NCBI GenBank assembly: GCA_030272585.1
Contig: BSYQ01000006.1
Coordinates: 6,411,001-6,475,000, forward strand
DNA: 64,000 bases
Direction: 5' to 3'
Source of the DNA: Bryopsis sp. KO-2023
Lineage: Eukaryota; Chlorophyta; Ulvophyceae; Bryopsidales; Bryopsidaceae
Part shown: positions 11,831 to 25,300 of the stretch, piece after piece
Numbering within the stretch: position 1 is the first letter of the stretch
How the letters are laid out: each line of letters opens with the position of its first letter
The notes under the pieces: generated by a model
Seen by the model: the letters and a program-made list of their open reading frames with translations, nothing else
Database searches by the model: none
Told to the model about the DNA's origin: nothing
Made by a program: the position numbers and the translations under genes

Positions 11831-13374
11831 CCTCTCCTTTGGGGAGATAGAGTCTAATTTTTGGCGTCTGCGTATGACTGTATCGTTTTTTTGGCTCCCT
11901 GTGTTGGGAATGCGTATTCAAGCAATCATTACACCCTCAGAGTAATTGCACCCTGAAGGCTTCAAAAGGCCTGCATTCTACTCATGTAACCACTTGAGTG
12001 ACGATTCCAACTGTAGACCTCAACAAGTTTCCTTTCCACTTTCCAAGGAGCATTGTTGCTACTTATCTCCAGCAGGAGTCCCAAATGTGGTATGTGAGTT
12101 TGACCCATCTTTTCTGAGAATCATTGCTTTTTAGTTCGAGAAACATGAAAGGTAGTCAAAGAGCATCCAAGATGCAAAGAAGGATGCTTTGTTTGGTGCC
12201 CAAATACATAGTGGAGTTTCCCAGATCAACAGAAAACGATAAAAAACAAGCTTTCCAAGGACAACTCAAAAGCAAACAATTAAAACTTTGTAATTTAAGT
12301 AGATGAGCTCCTCGACTTCCATCTGAATATTCATTTTCGCACAACTCTTCTTCGGAATCTGCACTGAAAGCGCATCTGGAACAAAACAGATTCAACTATA
12401 CATAGTCTGGATTCAATTGACCATTCAGTAACACTGCCACAATAGACAATTTGCCCACACCATCATCACCATTATCATAAAGGTTGCGTGACTCTACAAA
12501 TCATCTAAACACTTAGTTGTATCAACGACTTAGGTTGACCAGTGATGGTGACCTGTGGATGACTGCTGTTTCCCCAAGGAGCCCTCATCTCAACCATCAA
12601 GCCCCTGACTCTCATGACTATGTTCAATTGAAACTCTTGTGCTAATCTATTTCTGTCGGGACAAATTTTATGATGCTAATCTATTTCTGTCCGGGACAAA
12701 TTTTATGATGCTATGTGGAAAGTGCTCTATTGATCGTCAAAAACTCTAATAGAAATCCACCAATATATTATGTCCTCTTTTCTGCTGAAAAGTTTCCCCC
12801 AATGGAACAACTTGCATCATCACTGACTGAGTGTATGTGTTGGAGCAATTTGGGAAGAATCAGAACACATTTTGCTGATACGAAGTTGATGGACGGATTA
12901 GTCTGATTATGTGTTTTTACTGTGTTCCTATAGCACCGATCACTAGGGGTGGTGAAAACCAAAGAACAAAACGTATCCTTCTTGATTTTCAAAAGAGCAC
13001 CAGAGATTTCTGTGCGATATGATAGAAGAGATGGTTGGAATGGCAATATCGTGTTGAGGAGTGGAGTTGACAGCAGTGGAGGATTTTCTTTTCATATTTT
13101 GCCCTTCACCATCAACCACCACCACAACTACTAATAATCATGAAAAAGCACACAAGTCATGTCAACAAGCAAATAGTTAAGGTTTTATCTTTCTTCCCAC
13201 CAAGATAGCCCATTAAGACACACAAACATACCAATCTCTTCTCAATTTCTTTCTGCTTCGCACCTCCTAATCCACTATTAACTATGAACCCCCTCAACAA
13301 CAACGATCTCCCCCCCCCCCTTTTTCTGCGAGTTCACCCCCCACAACCCCTCCTGACAAAAACAAACGAGTCCT
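11831..13374. other. Spacer downstream of the CHD3/MOM1-like gene
   Basis: No gene is seen. The plus strand is rich in A and C and poor in G; read in the sense of the minus-strand gene ending at 13375 it is C-poor. A 34-bp direct tandem repeat lies at 12641-12708. The stretch probably includes the 3' UTR and transcription end of the large minus-strand gene. Confidence 0.4.
12641..12708. repeat. 34-bp tandem duplication
   Basis: A unit beginning GCTAATCTATTTCTGTC and ending ATTTTATGAT occurs twice head to tail (12641-12674 and 12675-12708), with one small indel/substitution in the GGGAC part. It is non-coding. Confidence 0.7.
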
Positions 13375-16300
13375 TCAGTCTCGGCGCATCCCGCTTAGAC
13401 TGGTAACAATATTATCTCTGGGGTTTGTTTTCCCACGGTCTTCAGCAGACTCATTGCCTCCCTCTCTAACTACTACGGTGTTTGGCATTGGTTTCCGAAA
13501 CCCCGGACCTGCAGAAACCACATTCTCAATCCTAGGCAATTCCCCACCCTCCAATACTTGTCGAGCTTCCTCCAAAACATTCCCTGATGAGGCCGGAACC
13601 CCACTCATTTGTAAACCGTGCTCTCTGGCTCTGGCATGAAATGGACGAAAAGCAGTCAAATCATCGATACTTGATGGAAGAACACCCCTCTCTGGCGCCA
13701 CAGGAAAAGGATTCAGATTAGGCCCAACCCCGGTTACACCACCACCTCCATTCAAACCTCCCTGGGGACCAACCCTCGTATGCTTCTCCATGGTGCTGGG
13801 ATTGCTCTCGTTCTGAGTGGGGGCTCCAACCCTCCCTATTTCAGCTGTCGAACCAGTGAAACTCTGCGAAGGTGCCAGTGTGGGGGGTATATCGAACCCG
13901 CTGGATGAAGGATTTAAGGCTGCAGGTGGAGAATACCCAGCACCATGCAAAAAGCCCCCACCCCCACCACTGCCGCCACCGTCCCCACCGCCTCCTTGCT
14001 GACTCAATCCTGAGTTTTGTTCGTCCCCAGTTGTCACTAACGACATGACCTTAGAAGAGATTCCGTTTCCAGGCAGCAATGGCGCCCTTCCTGATCCAGA
14101 AACTGGCCCTGTCTGACCGATACTCCCCTCTCCTCTAGGGTCCAACAGAACAACACCAGCTGGGCCGGAACCCGTGGTTATTGTGGCCCCAATTGATCCC
14201 GATGAGGGCAAGCCTGGGCTTTGTGGTCTGACAGGGTTGTCTCCAGTGCTGATCGTCGATGTGATTGGCGTACCCACAGCTGAAAACCCTTTAGCATTTG
14301 CGGGGGCTGCAGCTTCCTTCTCATTGCTCTTGTGGGTGTCTGGCGGGGACGGTGCTGGGGATCGGTTCATCCCACTCATCGGATGTGAAAGAACGACTCT
14401 TGCAGGCTGAGCAGGCTCCAATCGAATGGAAGGGGGCTTCTCTTGAATCACTCTGGCTGTTCCATGAACGAACGACAGAGGGGTTACTTGAGGGTTCTGA
14501 TGATACCTCTCTCCCCTCATGGGCAGTGATTGAAGCCCAGATCCTGAGGTGGTCTCAAGCTGGGCAGGCTGTGAACTGGGAGCTCCAGATCTCGGCGCAT
14601 TGTTATGCGAAATCACCCTCACATTTGTGTAAGGCAGCAAGCTGTTCAGTGCAGCTCCAAAGCTGGCAGGTATCTGTACCGAGTTTCCTCCAACTGATGA
14701 AGCTCCTGGCTGGCTTGACTTGGCGATCCCCACCATCCCAGGTCCCGCTGAGCCTACTGCTGGCAATTGAGGATTCAGTGGTGGGGAGGCGGGCTGCCTC
14801 TGGAGATGAAGCTGTCGTTTAGAGCCTGGCCCTCCTTGGTTGTTTCCTTCCTGGACAAGCCGCTGAACATGGGGCTGCTGTAAGTGTTGCATGAGAACCT
14901 GCTGGGAATTTACACCGCATCCACATGCTTTATTGGACATGAATTTCAGATCTGTTGCCAGTCCTTCGCAAAATAGATGATGCATTTAGTGGCGAAGTTT
15001 TGTCTCATTTCAAGCGCATTTTACATGGATGTATGCTCAAACGTAATGCATGCATGTTTACATTCAGGAGGTATCTTTTTCTCACCTGTCGGTTGTTGAA
15101 GCTCTGTGCTCTGTTGAGGTGCTGGGAGGGCATGTGTTGAGAAGACTGGGGAACTGCATATTGAATAACGCATCCAGGATGGGATCTTTCTTGGGGTGGC
15201 ACTTGGTGAGGATTCAAATGGGCAAGCTGCAAATCCACATTAGAAAATCACCTCAGGAACAATGGCAACAAGTAGATTGTCTTTCTTGCTGTTTTCAAAA
15301 GGACGGAGAACCACCCACCAGTAATCTTTCCAAGGCTTTCACGCTTTGCTGGGAGGAATTCACATTGGGTTGACCCGCTGAAGCGAAAGCCCTCCATTGC
15401 TGAGACCTATTCTGCTGAGCAGCACCACCAGGATGCAAAACCACCGAATGGTTGCCCCCCTTGTGCAACAATTGAACATTCTCCAGGGAGTTTTGCTGGC
15501 TCTGGGATGCTGAATTGGCAATGTCGGGGGGGTGCTGTGGTGGTGCAACTGGGCGCATGTTGACTGTGGACAATGGGGCTGATGCTGGTCCAGGGGTGAG
15601 AATGGAGTCCTGAGCTTGGTTCGAGAGTTTGGGCTGCCTGACTGGTCCAGCATCGTGCAGGCTGGGAGTCAGACATGAGGATGCCAATGGCATGGCTCCA
15701 GACGATGTGGTTTGACTGTTTGCCACCTGATTAGTCAAGACAGCAAAAATCAACCACCAACCGAAATTTAATATTTGCTCCCTAGCCTATAGATCTAATT
15801 GCCTTCCGAAAAGGACTGCTGTTCAAGTCCCCTGGGAAAACTCACATTTCGCATGGCCCCTTCCCGCTGATGCTGCTGACTGAGCAAAGGGTGCGCTTGC
15901 AATGCCCTCAAAATTTGCAGATAGGTCGGTTGCTGCCCAGCCATTTGATTTCCAGTTGGCGGGGCTTGCGCCGACAAGTTGTTCAGACTGTTTCTAATCC
16001 CAGTCTGCCTGGCAGTCACTTGCTGGCTGAGTTGCAGGGTCGATCTTTTCACATCGTCCAGGGCTCTGATTCCATACTCTCTCACTTTTTCTTGGAAATC
16101 GAGGACCACTTTTTCGATTGCATTGGTCCGCAGAGTGTGTGCCTTTTCGATGATGTACATTTCTACATCGCACGCTCGAGCCTGACGGAAGAGTTCGCAC
16201 ATCTCTGGGGTGGTCGGCTGAGAATTCCCCAGGTACCATTGATAAGATGGAGTCTGTCCTTTTATTGGCGCTCCTGAGAAAAAAAGGGAAAAAAACAAGC

Positions 16301-19300
16301 CAAAATAACGTAAGATGGGGAAATTCAATTCAAGGCCCTACATATAATATTTTCAACTGGGGAGGTGGAAAACGGAGAGTAATTTCTCAGTTTTGATATC
16401 ATGCTGTTCATTTACAGGCATTTTTTACAGAAATAGAAACAGGTCTGTTGATGTTTTTCGTCCAGTGCTCACCTGGCGGTTCCCCAAGGGCTTCCTGGGG
16501 GAATTCCACTTGCGGCCGATGGTCCAATTCCATCACTTCAGGCAATCTTTGCAAAAAGCCATCCAACTCTTTGTGCAAGAAGAGTCCGTCTCGGTCTTTA
16601 TCTACTTTTCTATCACTCCCAGACAGACTGTGGATTTCTCTCGCCGTTGGAGCAGCTACGGCCGAAGATTGAATTCCACCACCATTGCCATACATAACAT
16701 CATCGTTGTGGTTTCTATTCTGCAAATCGACAGAAAAGGAAAAATAAAACAACGCCAACGATGACTGATGGAAGGAGGCAAAGCACTTGGGGATAATCGT
16801 TTTGATACAATTGAGTGTAAACACCACATTTCCTCAAGAAGAGACAGGGTGCCAAAAGAACAAAATCATGGAATAGGAAATATGGACCTCACCCTGTTGC
16901 TTTCCGAGTCCATCTCTTTGATCTTCAACATGGTTTCCTTATATTCATGCATCATTCTCGTGATGTGGTGGAAAACTTGTTCCATTGCTGGCAGATCGTG
17001 GCCGTACTTCTGAGCCAGCCCTTGAAGTCCATGATTCTCGCCCAGATCGGCACTCCCAAGATGGGCAGCGAACGCCACAAGAACCACCAAGGTATAATCC
17101 TAATCAACCAGAAGTGAAAATCAGGAACTGATCAAGATTTCATTGTTCACACTATTGGGAGGTCGGGGGTTTGAATCCCAACCTACCAATACTGCAAAAA
17201 CTAACGTCAAAAACAGTGAAACATTCGCAGTTAACTTTGATACTTCATTTTGGGGTGTGTGCTCACCTGAAAGTAAGCCCCTTGGTCGGTTTCCTCACGC
17301 ATTGTCAATAATACTTCTGCAATTTGCCTGGCTATCAGAACAATGTTGGTCGGTAAGCTCAAGTCGGATGCGATTTGGTCGATCCTAGCGAAGGCCCTCT
17401 GGGCTGCCTGGCCTTCCAGAGTGGCTGGATCTGATATCACCCTCATCAAAACATCCTGTTGAGCTTTTGAGCTCAGCAGTGCATCTCGGCTCCTTCAGCA
17501 AGGAAACACAGGCACTATTTTTATTTGCTGAACTTCCCTGGGCGAACGAATCGCGAAACTGATAAATGATCTGCGTCCAGGTTTTCAAATCGAACGAAGG
17601 ACAGCATCCGAGACACTCACCACTTTTCCATTCCGTTTCTCCAGTGCATGAAGTCTCTGTGACCCTGATCAACGATATCAGTGAGCGGCCTTTGACTCTT
17701 CCGCTTTTTTTTCGCAGCCACCGGCTCATCAGCATCCATTTCGCCATAATCCTCTCCACGCTTTCTCCGACCCAAACCTCTACCCCCGCCACCACGACCT
17801 CGACCCTTCACAGTCCTCCCTTCTTCGACTCTGGCAGCGGTTTCGTCATGATCCACTCCTTCTCCAGAGTCAAACTCGTGGTCACTCACATCCACCACAG
17901 GCCTATACACAAGCATCAGCACGTGAAACCCAATCCAATGAATGTCTCAGCCAAACATTTAAGTGACGCATGTTTTCAGAGCCTTGTTAAAAGACGACGA
18001 GCAATTTTTTGCCTTTTCACGCGTCTGCTCGATCGCCTTGTCGATGGGAGAGAGTCAACGAATTCGTTCGCTTTCCCCCTGCATTCCACCATTCCAAAAA
18101 GAAGATGGAGATCAAGTCTGGATATTATGTACGAGCGCCTCGACTTTCTCTTCAGATAAAAGAAAGGAAAAACCTACCTCAATTTCTCCCGGTTTTTGAG
18201 TTCCTCTCTTTTCAATCGAATCCATGTTTCTTTGACGAGGGCCTCCCAAAATGCACAGCAGCCAACACCCTCCACTCCAACATTGATGTCCGTATCCTCG
18301 ATTACAGGGCTCACCCCTGGCACAGTCCCCCCAAATAGACAAATGCATTGGTTGATTGGCTTGTCAACAAACTTCAAAAGACTGCTCATTTACTCACATT
18401 TGCATATGTTTTTCGCTTTGAATTGAAATAGAAGAGAAAAAGAACCACGGGCTGAGGGGGAAATTAATCAGTCTAGAATTCCGCTCACCCATTTCCATGC
18501 CATTGCCAGCGGACCTCATTTCCCGGATTCTCCATTTGACATGCTCCAGTCTTGGACCCAAGGTCCCGCTTTTTTCAGTCGAGTTTCGACCAAATCCATA
18601 CAGAACAGTATCAACCAATTGGTCTATAGCATCCACAGTCAGATAGGGTTTCTCCGATTCCATTTTGAGCATCGACTTGGATCCAGGCAAAGAAGCTATC
18701 CCTTCTTTTTCATTCAAGTCACCATTCTCCCTATTGTCCACTGGTAAGCCTGCTCCAGATGAAGGGAAGGCTATTTTGGCACCATACACAAGGATATCCT
18801 CCAGCAGCTTTGAATCGGCTGCGCAGAAAAACAAACACAACAGAGAACCGTCACATTCACTCCGTATCACTCCCATCTGACAATGAAGCTATATTCCGGA
18901 TAAGATAATACCTGCTGTGCCCCTGGAATGACTGGTTCCCAGAACGGCATCCAGGCCATTCTCCCTTCTGTCTGCTAATTGAGACACTCTCTCCTCAACT
19001 GACCCAGCAGCAAAAAGCCTGATTACTGGCAGCTCTGATCTGGTGCCGATTTGCCTAGCTCGGACAAAAGCCAGCAAGTCTTGGTTGGGATCCGGCGAAG
19101 AATTGAATATCACGACAAGGTTGACAGACGGCAGGCATGTCCCCAAACCACATGTCTCAGGGGTGGCCAGGAAAACGAAGCCAGGATAGTTGGGCGTGGA
19201 AAAAGACTGGACTGCCTGATGTTGGGCGAGAGTGGAATCTCCAGGAAAAACTCCTTCAAAACCTCGTGGACTGAACCGGAGTGTGAGATAGCGGGAGAGA

Positions 19301-22300
19301 AGCTCCGAAGTCTGGCAAAAGATAGCACCACAGAAATTAACACACTGCCTACCTCCGAATACAAGGGTCATATTATGATTCAGTACAAAAGGAAATCTCA
19401 CCACGAGGCTGAGTCCTAGTAAACATATGTATGTTACTATGTACATAGACAAAAGATGAAAGGAAAACCTCACAAAAGCTTAGTGAGCATGAGAGAATTC
19501 CATTTAATCGAAATCTTATTGAGTCTCAGGCATAGGGAGGCTGTTTCAGTTGGTTTGGACACCAAAAATATACCTTCGAGGTTTGTGTCAAAATCATGAC
19601 TTTCACTCCCTTCCCTTTCAGGCAATCCAGAAGCTGGTCCAGAAGCCGCAGCTTCCCAGAAGCTTCCAACAGAGAGTCCAAACTTGGAGCATCTGTACAT
19701 GAAATTTGGAATAGCCAGGTTCTCAAAATTGACTCATGTGGGTTGGTACACACAAGGATGGAACGCACGTTACTAAATAAAAAAGGAATTCAATCGGGAT
19801 TTTATAAGTCTCAGAAAGAATGGGATGTTTATTACGACTCAGCGGGCCATTATGTTTGTTACCTTCACTTTCGGGCTCCAGGAGAAAAGGGTGGTGACAA
19901 ACTTGGCACAAATCTTGCACAATTCGACGAAACGCGCCAACATTGTGACTGGAGTGTCTGTCATACAGAGCAAAACCACGAAAAGCCCAACTTTAACTCT
20001 CACTCTTGCATTAAATCGGCTAGGGTTGGAAAGGTACCATTCTTGCTGGTGCGTGTTGTTTTTTTGAGATCGGGCAGGAGAAGGACGAATTCAAACCAAC
20101 CTGGGGATGCTCTGGTCCGTGAGAACTTCATAGTGTTTTGCAAGTGTTTTCCGAAAGTATTCCGTCTGTCTTGGAGTGAATCGGAAGGGTAACAAAACCT
20201 CTCTGCACCTGAATGGCCCCAGAACAAGAAAAAATCATTGCCATTCTGAAGTGAAAGAAAGACGAAACACAAATTGCTGTACACAGATGAGGTCTTGATT
20301 GGCTTCAGAATAAGAGAAAGAATTTTTCTGGCCACTTCTCCTGACCTGGCGAGAGGTACATCCGGAGGAGGCCGTTCAACTCTAAACACATGCTGCTCAA
20401 GTTGGTGCTCCAAATGGGAAATCAGCTTCTCCTCATCAACGCTCGAATCGTGGCTGCCATTCTCATCCACGTCATTCTAAATAATCAAACACAGCCATCA
20501 ATACAACTCAATCAAACAGACAAAACTGTGATTTTCCAGTTTCTGTTCTTTCGGAAGCGCCACAGACCATGCTCAATTTCCAACCCTGCGATTCTCCTTC
20601 AGGAATGGGATGGACCTGTCCAGATGCGGATTTTTCTAGGGTGTTATTGGCAACCCATAATGCTTGTGTCAAGATCAGTGCCATACCTTTGCTGTATCTC
20701 CCTTGGTGCCATTTCCTGGGTCTGCATGTGGATTCAGGAACTCATGCATGCTCGTCAATTCGCGCTGGGAAGAGGGCAAATGGGTGGCAACCACCAAATG
20801 CATGGCCTCCATTCTTTTCAACATATTTCCCATTCGAGACACAGATCCTTTGGCACCACCCCTGGAGTCCAGGACAATCAGGCTCCAGGGGACCTCGGCA
20901 AAGTCTGAAGTCATGTTTTCATAGCTGGTCAAGACCACCTCCGCACGTGGAATCTGGGAAACACAACAAATATATAGTCCGACTATAACAGGCATGCAGT
21001 TCATTTCTATGAGTTCAAAGCATGGAACAGAGGCATAAGCACCATTATTCTCAATACAATGGAATGACTGAAAATGAGAGCTCCACCCTACTTTCAGAAA
21101 CATATGTACAGTGCCCGGGGGGGGGGGGGGGGATGCTTGTTCTAGCATTGTTCTATTCCAAGAGCAGATTTGCCTGTCCTACCTTTCCACCTTCGCGGCA
21201 GGGGATGTTTCCATCGGCACATTCCCACACCTGCCAGATCTCATAATCCCAAATGTTGCTCCGTGCGGCGGCTGATCCTTGATGGGTTACAGAGTCCATT
21301 GATCGACCACCCCAGAAGGCTACTTCACCTTCCCACCTCTCCAATTGACCGTTCGGCACCACCACCAGGATGGGCCCAGCACACATGAATTCTTCCCGCA
21401 GAGATTGCATGAACGAAATGACGCAGGCTGTTTTACCCAGGCCATCCTCCCCCAGAAGAATGCCACCTTTCCGGGCCAGCCACCGGCTACGGAACCAATT
21501 CAGCGAATCGATCTGATGGGCAAGAAGCTGGCTGCCATGAACCCACACAGGTTGCCCTTCGATCTGAAATCGGCCAAACAGCAAAAGAACAATGAGGGAA
21601 AAAACAAATGAAATTGTAAGGGACCATGTACTTACTGCAGGATACTGTGGAGCAATAATAGAAATTGAAACTTACCATACTGAAATCTCTTTCTGCTGCA
21701 ATTCTCAGCTCTTGTGACAATTGTTGGGCCCTGGGTGTGTTTCTGTAGAATGCTCGCCTTTGACGGTCCCACAATGCCAAATAGAGGGCAACGGCTTCAG
21801 GCTTGGCCAGAATGCGGTAATTCTCGACCTGTTTTTAAAAAAAGAACCGGTAGATTTTCAAAAAACGTCTGTTTCTGTGAATAGAAATCCTTCCACAAGA
21901 AAGTCTGGTGCCAGGGAGGCTTCTAAGTTTGTGAACCCCCTACCCACCACATGACTACTGTCATTAGATCAAGAAAAAAGAATATTCCTCTGAAGGCTAT
22001 TGTGTGGTGTCGATCTACTCACCTCCCATGTACATTGGTCATAGCCCAAATCCTTCCATTTTACAAGCAATTCCCAGCCAGGTCCTGTTCTGCATTTCCT
22101 TCTGGCCACCAGCCTCTCTGGCTCCGCCCATTCAGGCACAAACATATTCACTGGCTCGTCTCCGTACCGCCTCTTGAAATTGATCAATTTCCTTTTTGCA
22201 ATTTTTGCCAGCGTGGATTCGTTGACCCATTCGTTGTGCATGTGGGAGCGATTGGCATATTTCACAAAATACTCCGGCTCATTGTAGGATGCTGAGGCCC

Positions 22301-25300
22301 CTAAGTCCCGAGGCAAAATCATTGGAGGGTTTTCGCTGAAGCCCAGCAGAGTGGACACAGCCTCTCGTTCTTCTTGCCTCAGCGTTTCACCACCCAGGCC
22401 CCCAATAGCATCCAGGGCCTGGTCTGGCATGGATATCTACCCAAGCAAACACACCCAAACTTCAAAGAGCATCCAGAAAGAGTTCACATAAGTGATAACA
22501 TGTTACCAGTTGTGTGAACATTGCAAAGAAGGAACTGAGGTGCTTTGTACATTCCTTTACAATTTGTTCATGAAAAAATACACATCAAGGCGGGAAATGC
22601 AAATAAAAAGTTTTTCTAGCTTTCCTCCAATAACCCAAGTCAGACATCGAATACAGGCACAGTCTGGTGTTTCCCGAAAGCAAATGCTGGATATGGATTC
22701 ATCTAATGTTCTGTGAAGTAATTACCCTGGCTGGCTCTTCATCACTGTCGACAGTTTCTTGAGGGACATCTACAACACAGGTCAAGCATTCCGTGGGATG
22801 CATGCCATGCTCAATGGCCCTCTGCAAAGCCGCCAATTGCTTCAACCGGCGCCTATTTGCCCTCTTCTCATTGTCCCTATCATCAAAAAATGGATTCCAA
22901 TTTGAGCCATTAATTTTAATTAATTAAAATATTAATTAAAACTTCTACCACAAAAAATACAAATAATTTTATTTTTTTTTTGGGGAGATTATGAGTTTTG
23001 AGGTACCTGTCCCTGAGACGCTCTTCGGGGCTGAGTGGATGCCGCCATGCATGCAAATGCTCCACAGCGATTTTCGGCTGCAAGAGCCAAGACCCATAGG
23101 AGAGCATTTCAGGGCCACCTTCCCCCATGCTGTCGGCTTCAGATCCATCATCCTCCCTTAGTTCACACAGGAAAAAAAAATTAGTCAATTTCCTGGTGAA
23201 TGGAAAACACTTCAGAGAAAGTATGTAATCTGACCAAACAAAGACCCGAAATTTCCTTGGTTCAAATCAAAAGATAAATTGAAGAGGGGCATGGTACAAA
23301 AATTAGCATTGGGGGGGTTTTGGCGGCTGATACACAATACACATTTTTTCCGCAACCTATGAAATAATTTCACCATCATTAATACCAAGGTGCCCAAAAT
23401 ATTATCACACTTTAAGAATTCGTCAGCGTAGCACTGCAACTCACATCTTCATTTTCCTTTTGTGGCTGCCCTTGGATTTGCCATGCTTCTTTTTCGAACT
23501 CCGGGATTTGTGACTGTTGCTTTCAGCGGCATGACCCCATCCTTGAGAGAAAAAAAACAATACGGCACAACGGAAATAAGTCAGGCAGCCGATGCTTTCC
23601 TTTAAACAGTGTGACTGCTTTTCCAAGCAACCCAAAAAAGAAAAATCAATTTGTTGATCCAATCAGCAATCATGCAATCAAAAGTTTCCAGTCGATTTTG
23701 CCAACTTTTCTTCAAAAGTGTGAGATGACGAAAGAAAACAAACCTCCTTCAGAATCCTCTTCGTCGGCGCTCCAAACCCCCCTTGCTCGATTTGCATTCG
23801 CTATGGCCCTGTGGGCGGCTTCAGCCGAACTTTTCAAAACGATATCATCACTGACGACACCATCATGACGGCCTGTGTATTGACCCTGAAGAAAGGGCCG
23901 AATCTTATCTTGTGACAGCCAAGCATACTCCGCTTCATCCTCATCTAAAAAGAAAAAGCCGGGTCATTCCGTTAGGTGATGGCTAAGCAATACGGTCAAT
24001 TTCAGGATCCAATGCATGGACTGGCACATCATCTCAGCATATTGACTGAAAGTTAGAATAGCTCCGCAGGTACTCACCTACTTCACCACAAGCTCTCCTG
24101 CACATCGCAATGGGAAATTCAACAGACTCCATGCCCAATTCCACTTCCTTCGGGATACCTTTGGGAGTAAAGAAAACGACTGGTGTGTACGACATCACTT
24201 CATTGACGCCACCAGGCGGAGGACCCACCTAGTAAATCATCAGAGAAAAAAAACGGCGAATGGCAGCATATCCACAGAATATATCACAAACCATGCCACA
24301 TAGCTTTGGCTCAAACACACATCAGGAGCAAATTATCTGCCCTCAATCTGGCAAAAGCACCAATTAGTCATGGATTAAAATTAAGTATCCACACAAACAC
24401 TTGTACAATATTTTGTGTGTACGAGAGACGAGAGGCTCAGTCTGAAAAATCGTGTATGGCCTACGTGAAGGGATAATGTAAATCGTATTCTCTACATTGA
24501 ATATGATGAAAGTGACTGCATGGCCTGGAAAAAGAAGTGTGGGTGTGGTACCTCACTGGGAACAGACCGCCTTCGCACAACTCTTGCAGGCCACCAATCA
24601 TGGCCATCCACTTTTGCCCAAACAACTCGACCCGGAGGGAAACCCCCTTTGGAATTCAACCAAGAACCAGGCGCTGCTTCGCTTTGCATATCTACATCAT
24701 GGACCTGCCAGTCACAACATTCTCTACTAAACCTCCAGAATGCTTTGGAAAAACTCGTGACTTCACCCTCAATCGCATTTACTGTCAGTCTTTTAATAGT
24801 GTTACCCCAGTAATAATGCAGGCCACACTAATTCATAGGAAACGAAAACGTTAACAAGAAGAGTCGATTTCAGACACAGTGTGGCCCACACTATTTGCTG
24901 TTTTCTGAAATTTCTACGGTTCAATAGTGTAGGCTACACTAAATACGATTAGGGGTGTACATGCTTTTATTCAGAATATCTATGTTGGACCACCTATATT
25001 CATCTATATTCATCCATGTTCCTAAAGGATGTTCAGCGTTCAGTCGCTAACCCCCCCACCTGCGAAGCATGGAACCCCCCATCGTTTGCTCCCATTCCTA
25101 ACAGCGCTTCGGCGATATCCGTGATATCATTGCTTCCCATTCGGCCTCGGCCACCCCTGCCCCCTCTTCTCTCAGATCTCCCTCGGCTGACTGAACCTCT
25201 ATAGCCACCCCTCCCTCTTCCATTGGGGTTCCTTCCAAACTCTTTGGGCCTACCCACACTTCTACCCCTGCTTGATGTCGCCGAATGAGGTTCTGAATCG

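Noticed and set aside
13817..14822. Plus-strand open frames over the 3' terminal exon of the MOM1-like gene.
   Set aside because: They are antisense shadows of a long 509-codon minus-strand exon with low-complexity Q/P/G/S content.
17150..17192. TTTGAATCCC flanked by pairing arms in an intron, resembling a tRNA T arm or SINE B box.
   Set aside because: It forms a plain imperfect hairpin; there is no A box, anticodon arm or acceptor stem within 100 bases.
18021..18078. Possible extra exon (basic, RRSSRRVKRQK-like) in the MOM1-like gene.
   Set aside because: Including it breaks the phase; joining 18316-18178 directly to 17902-17621 keeps the frame.
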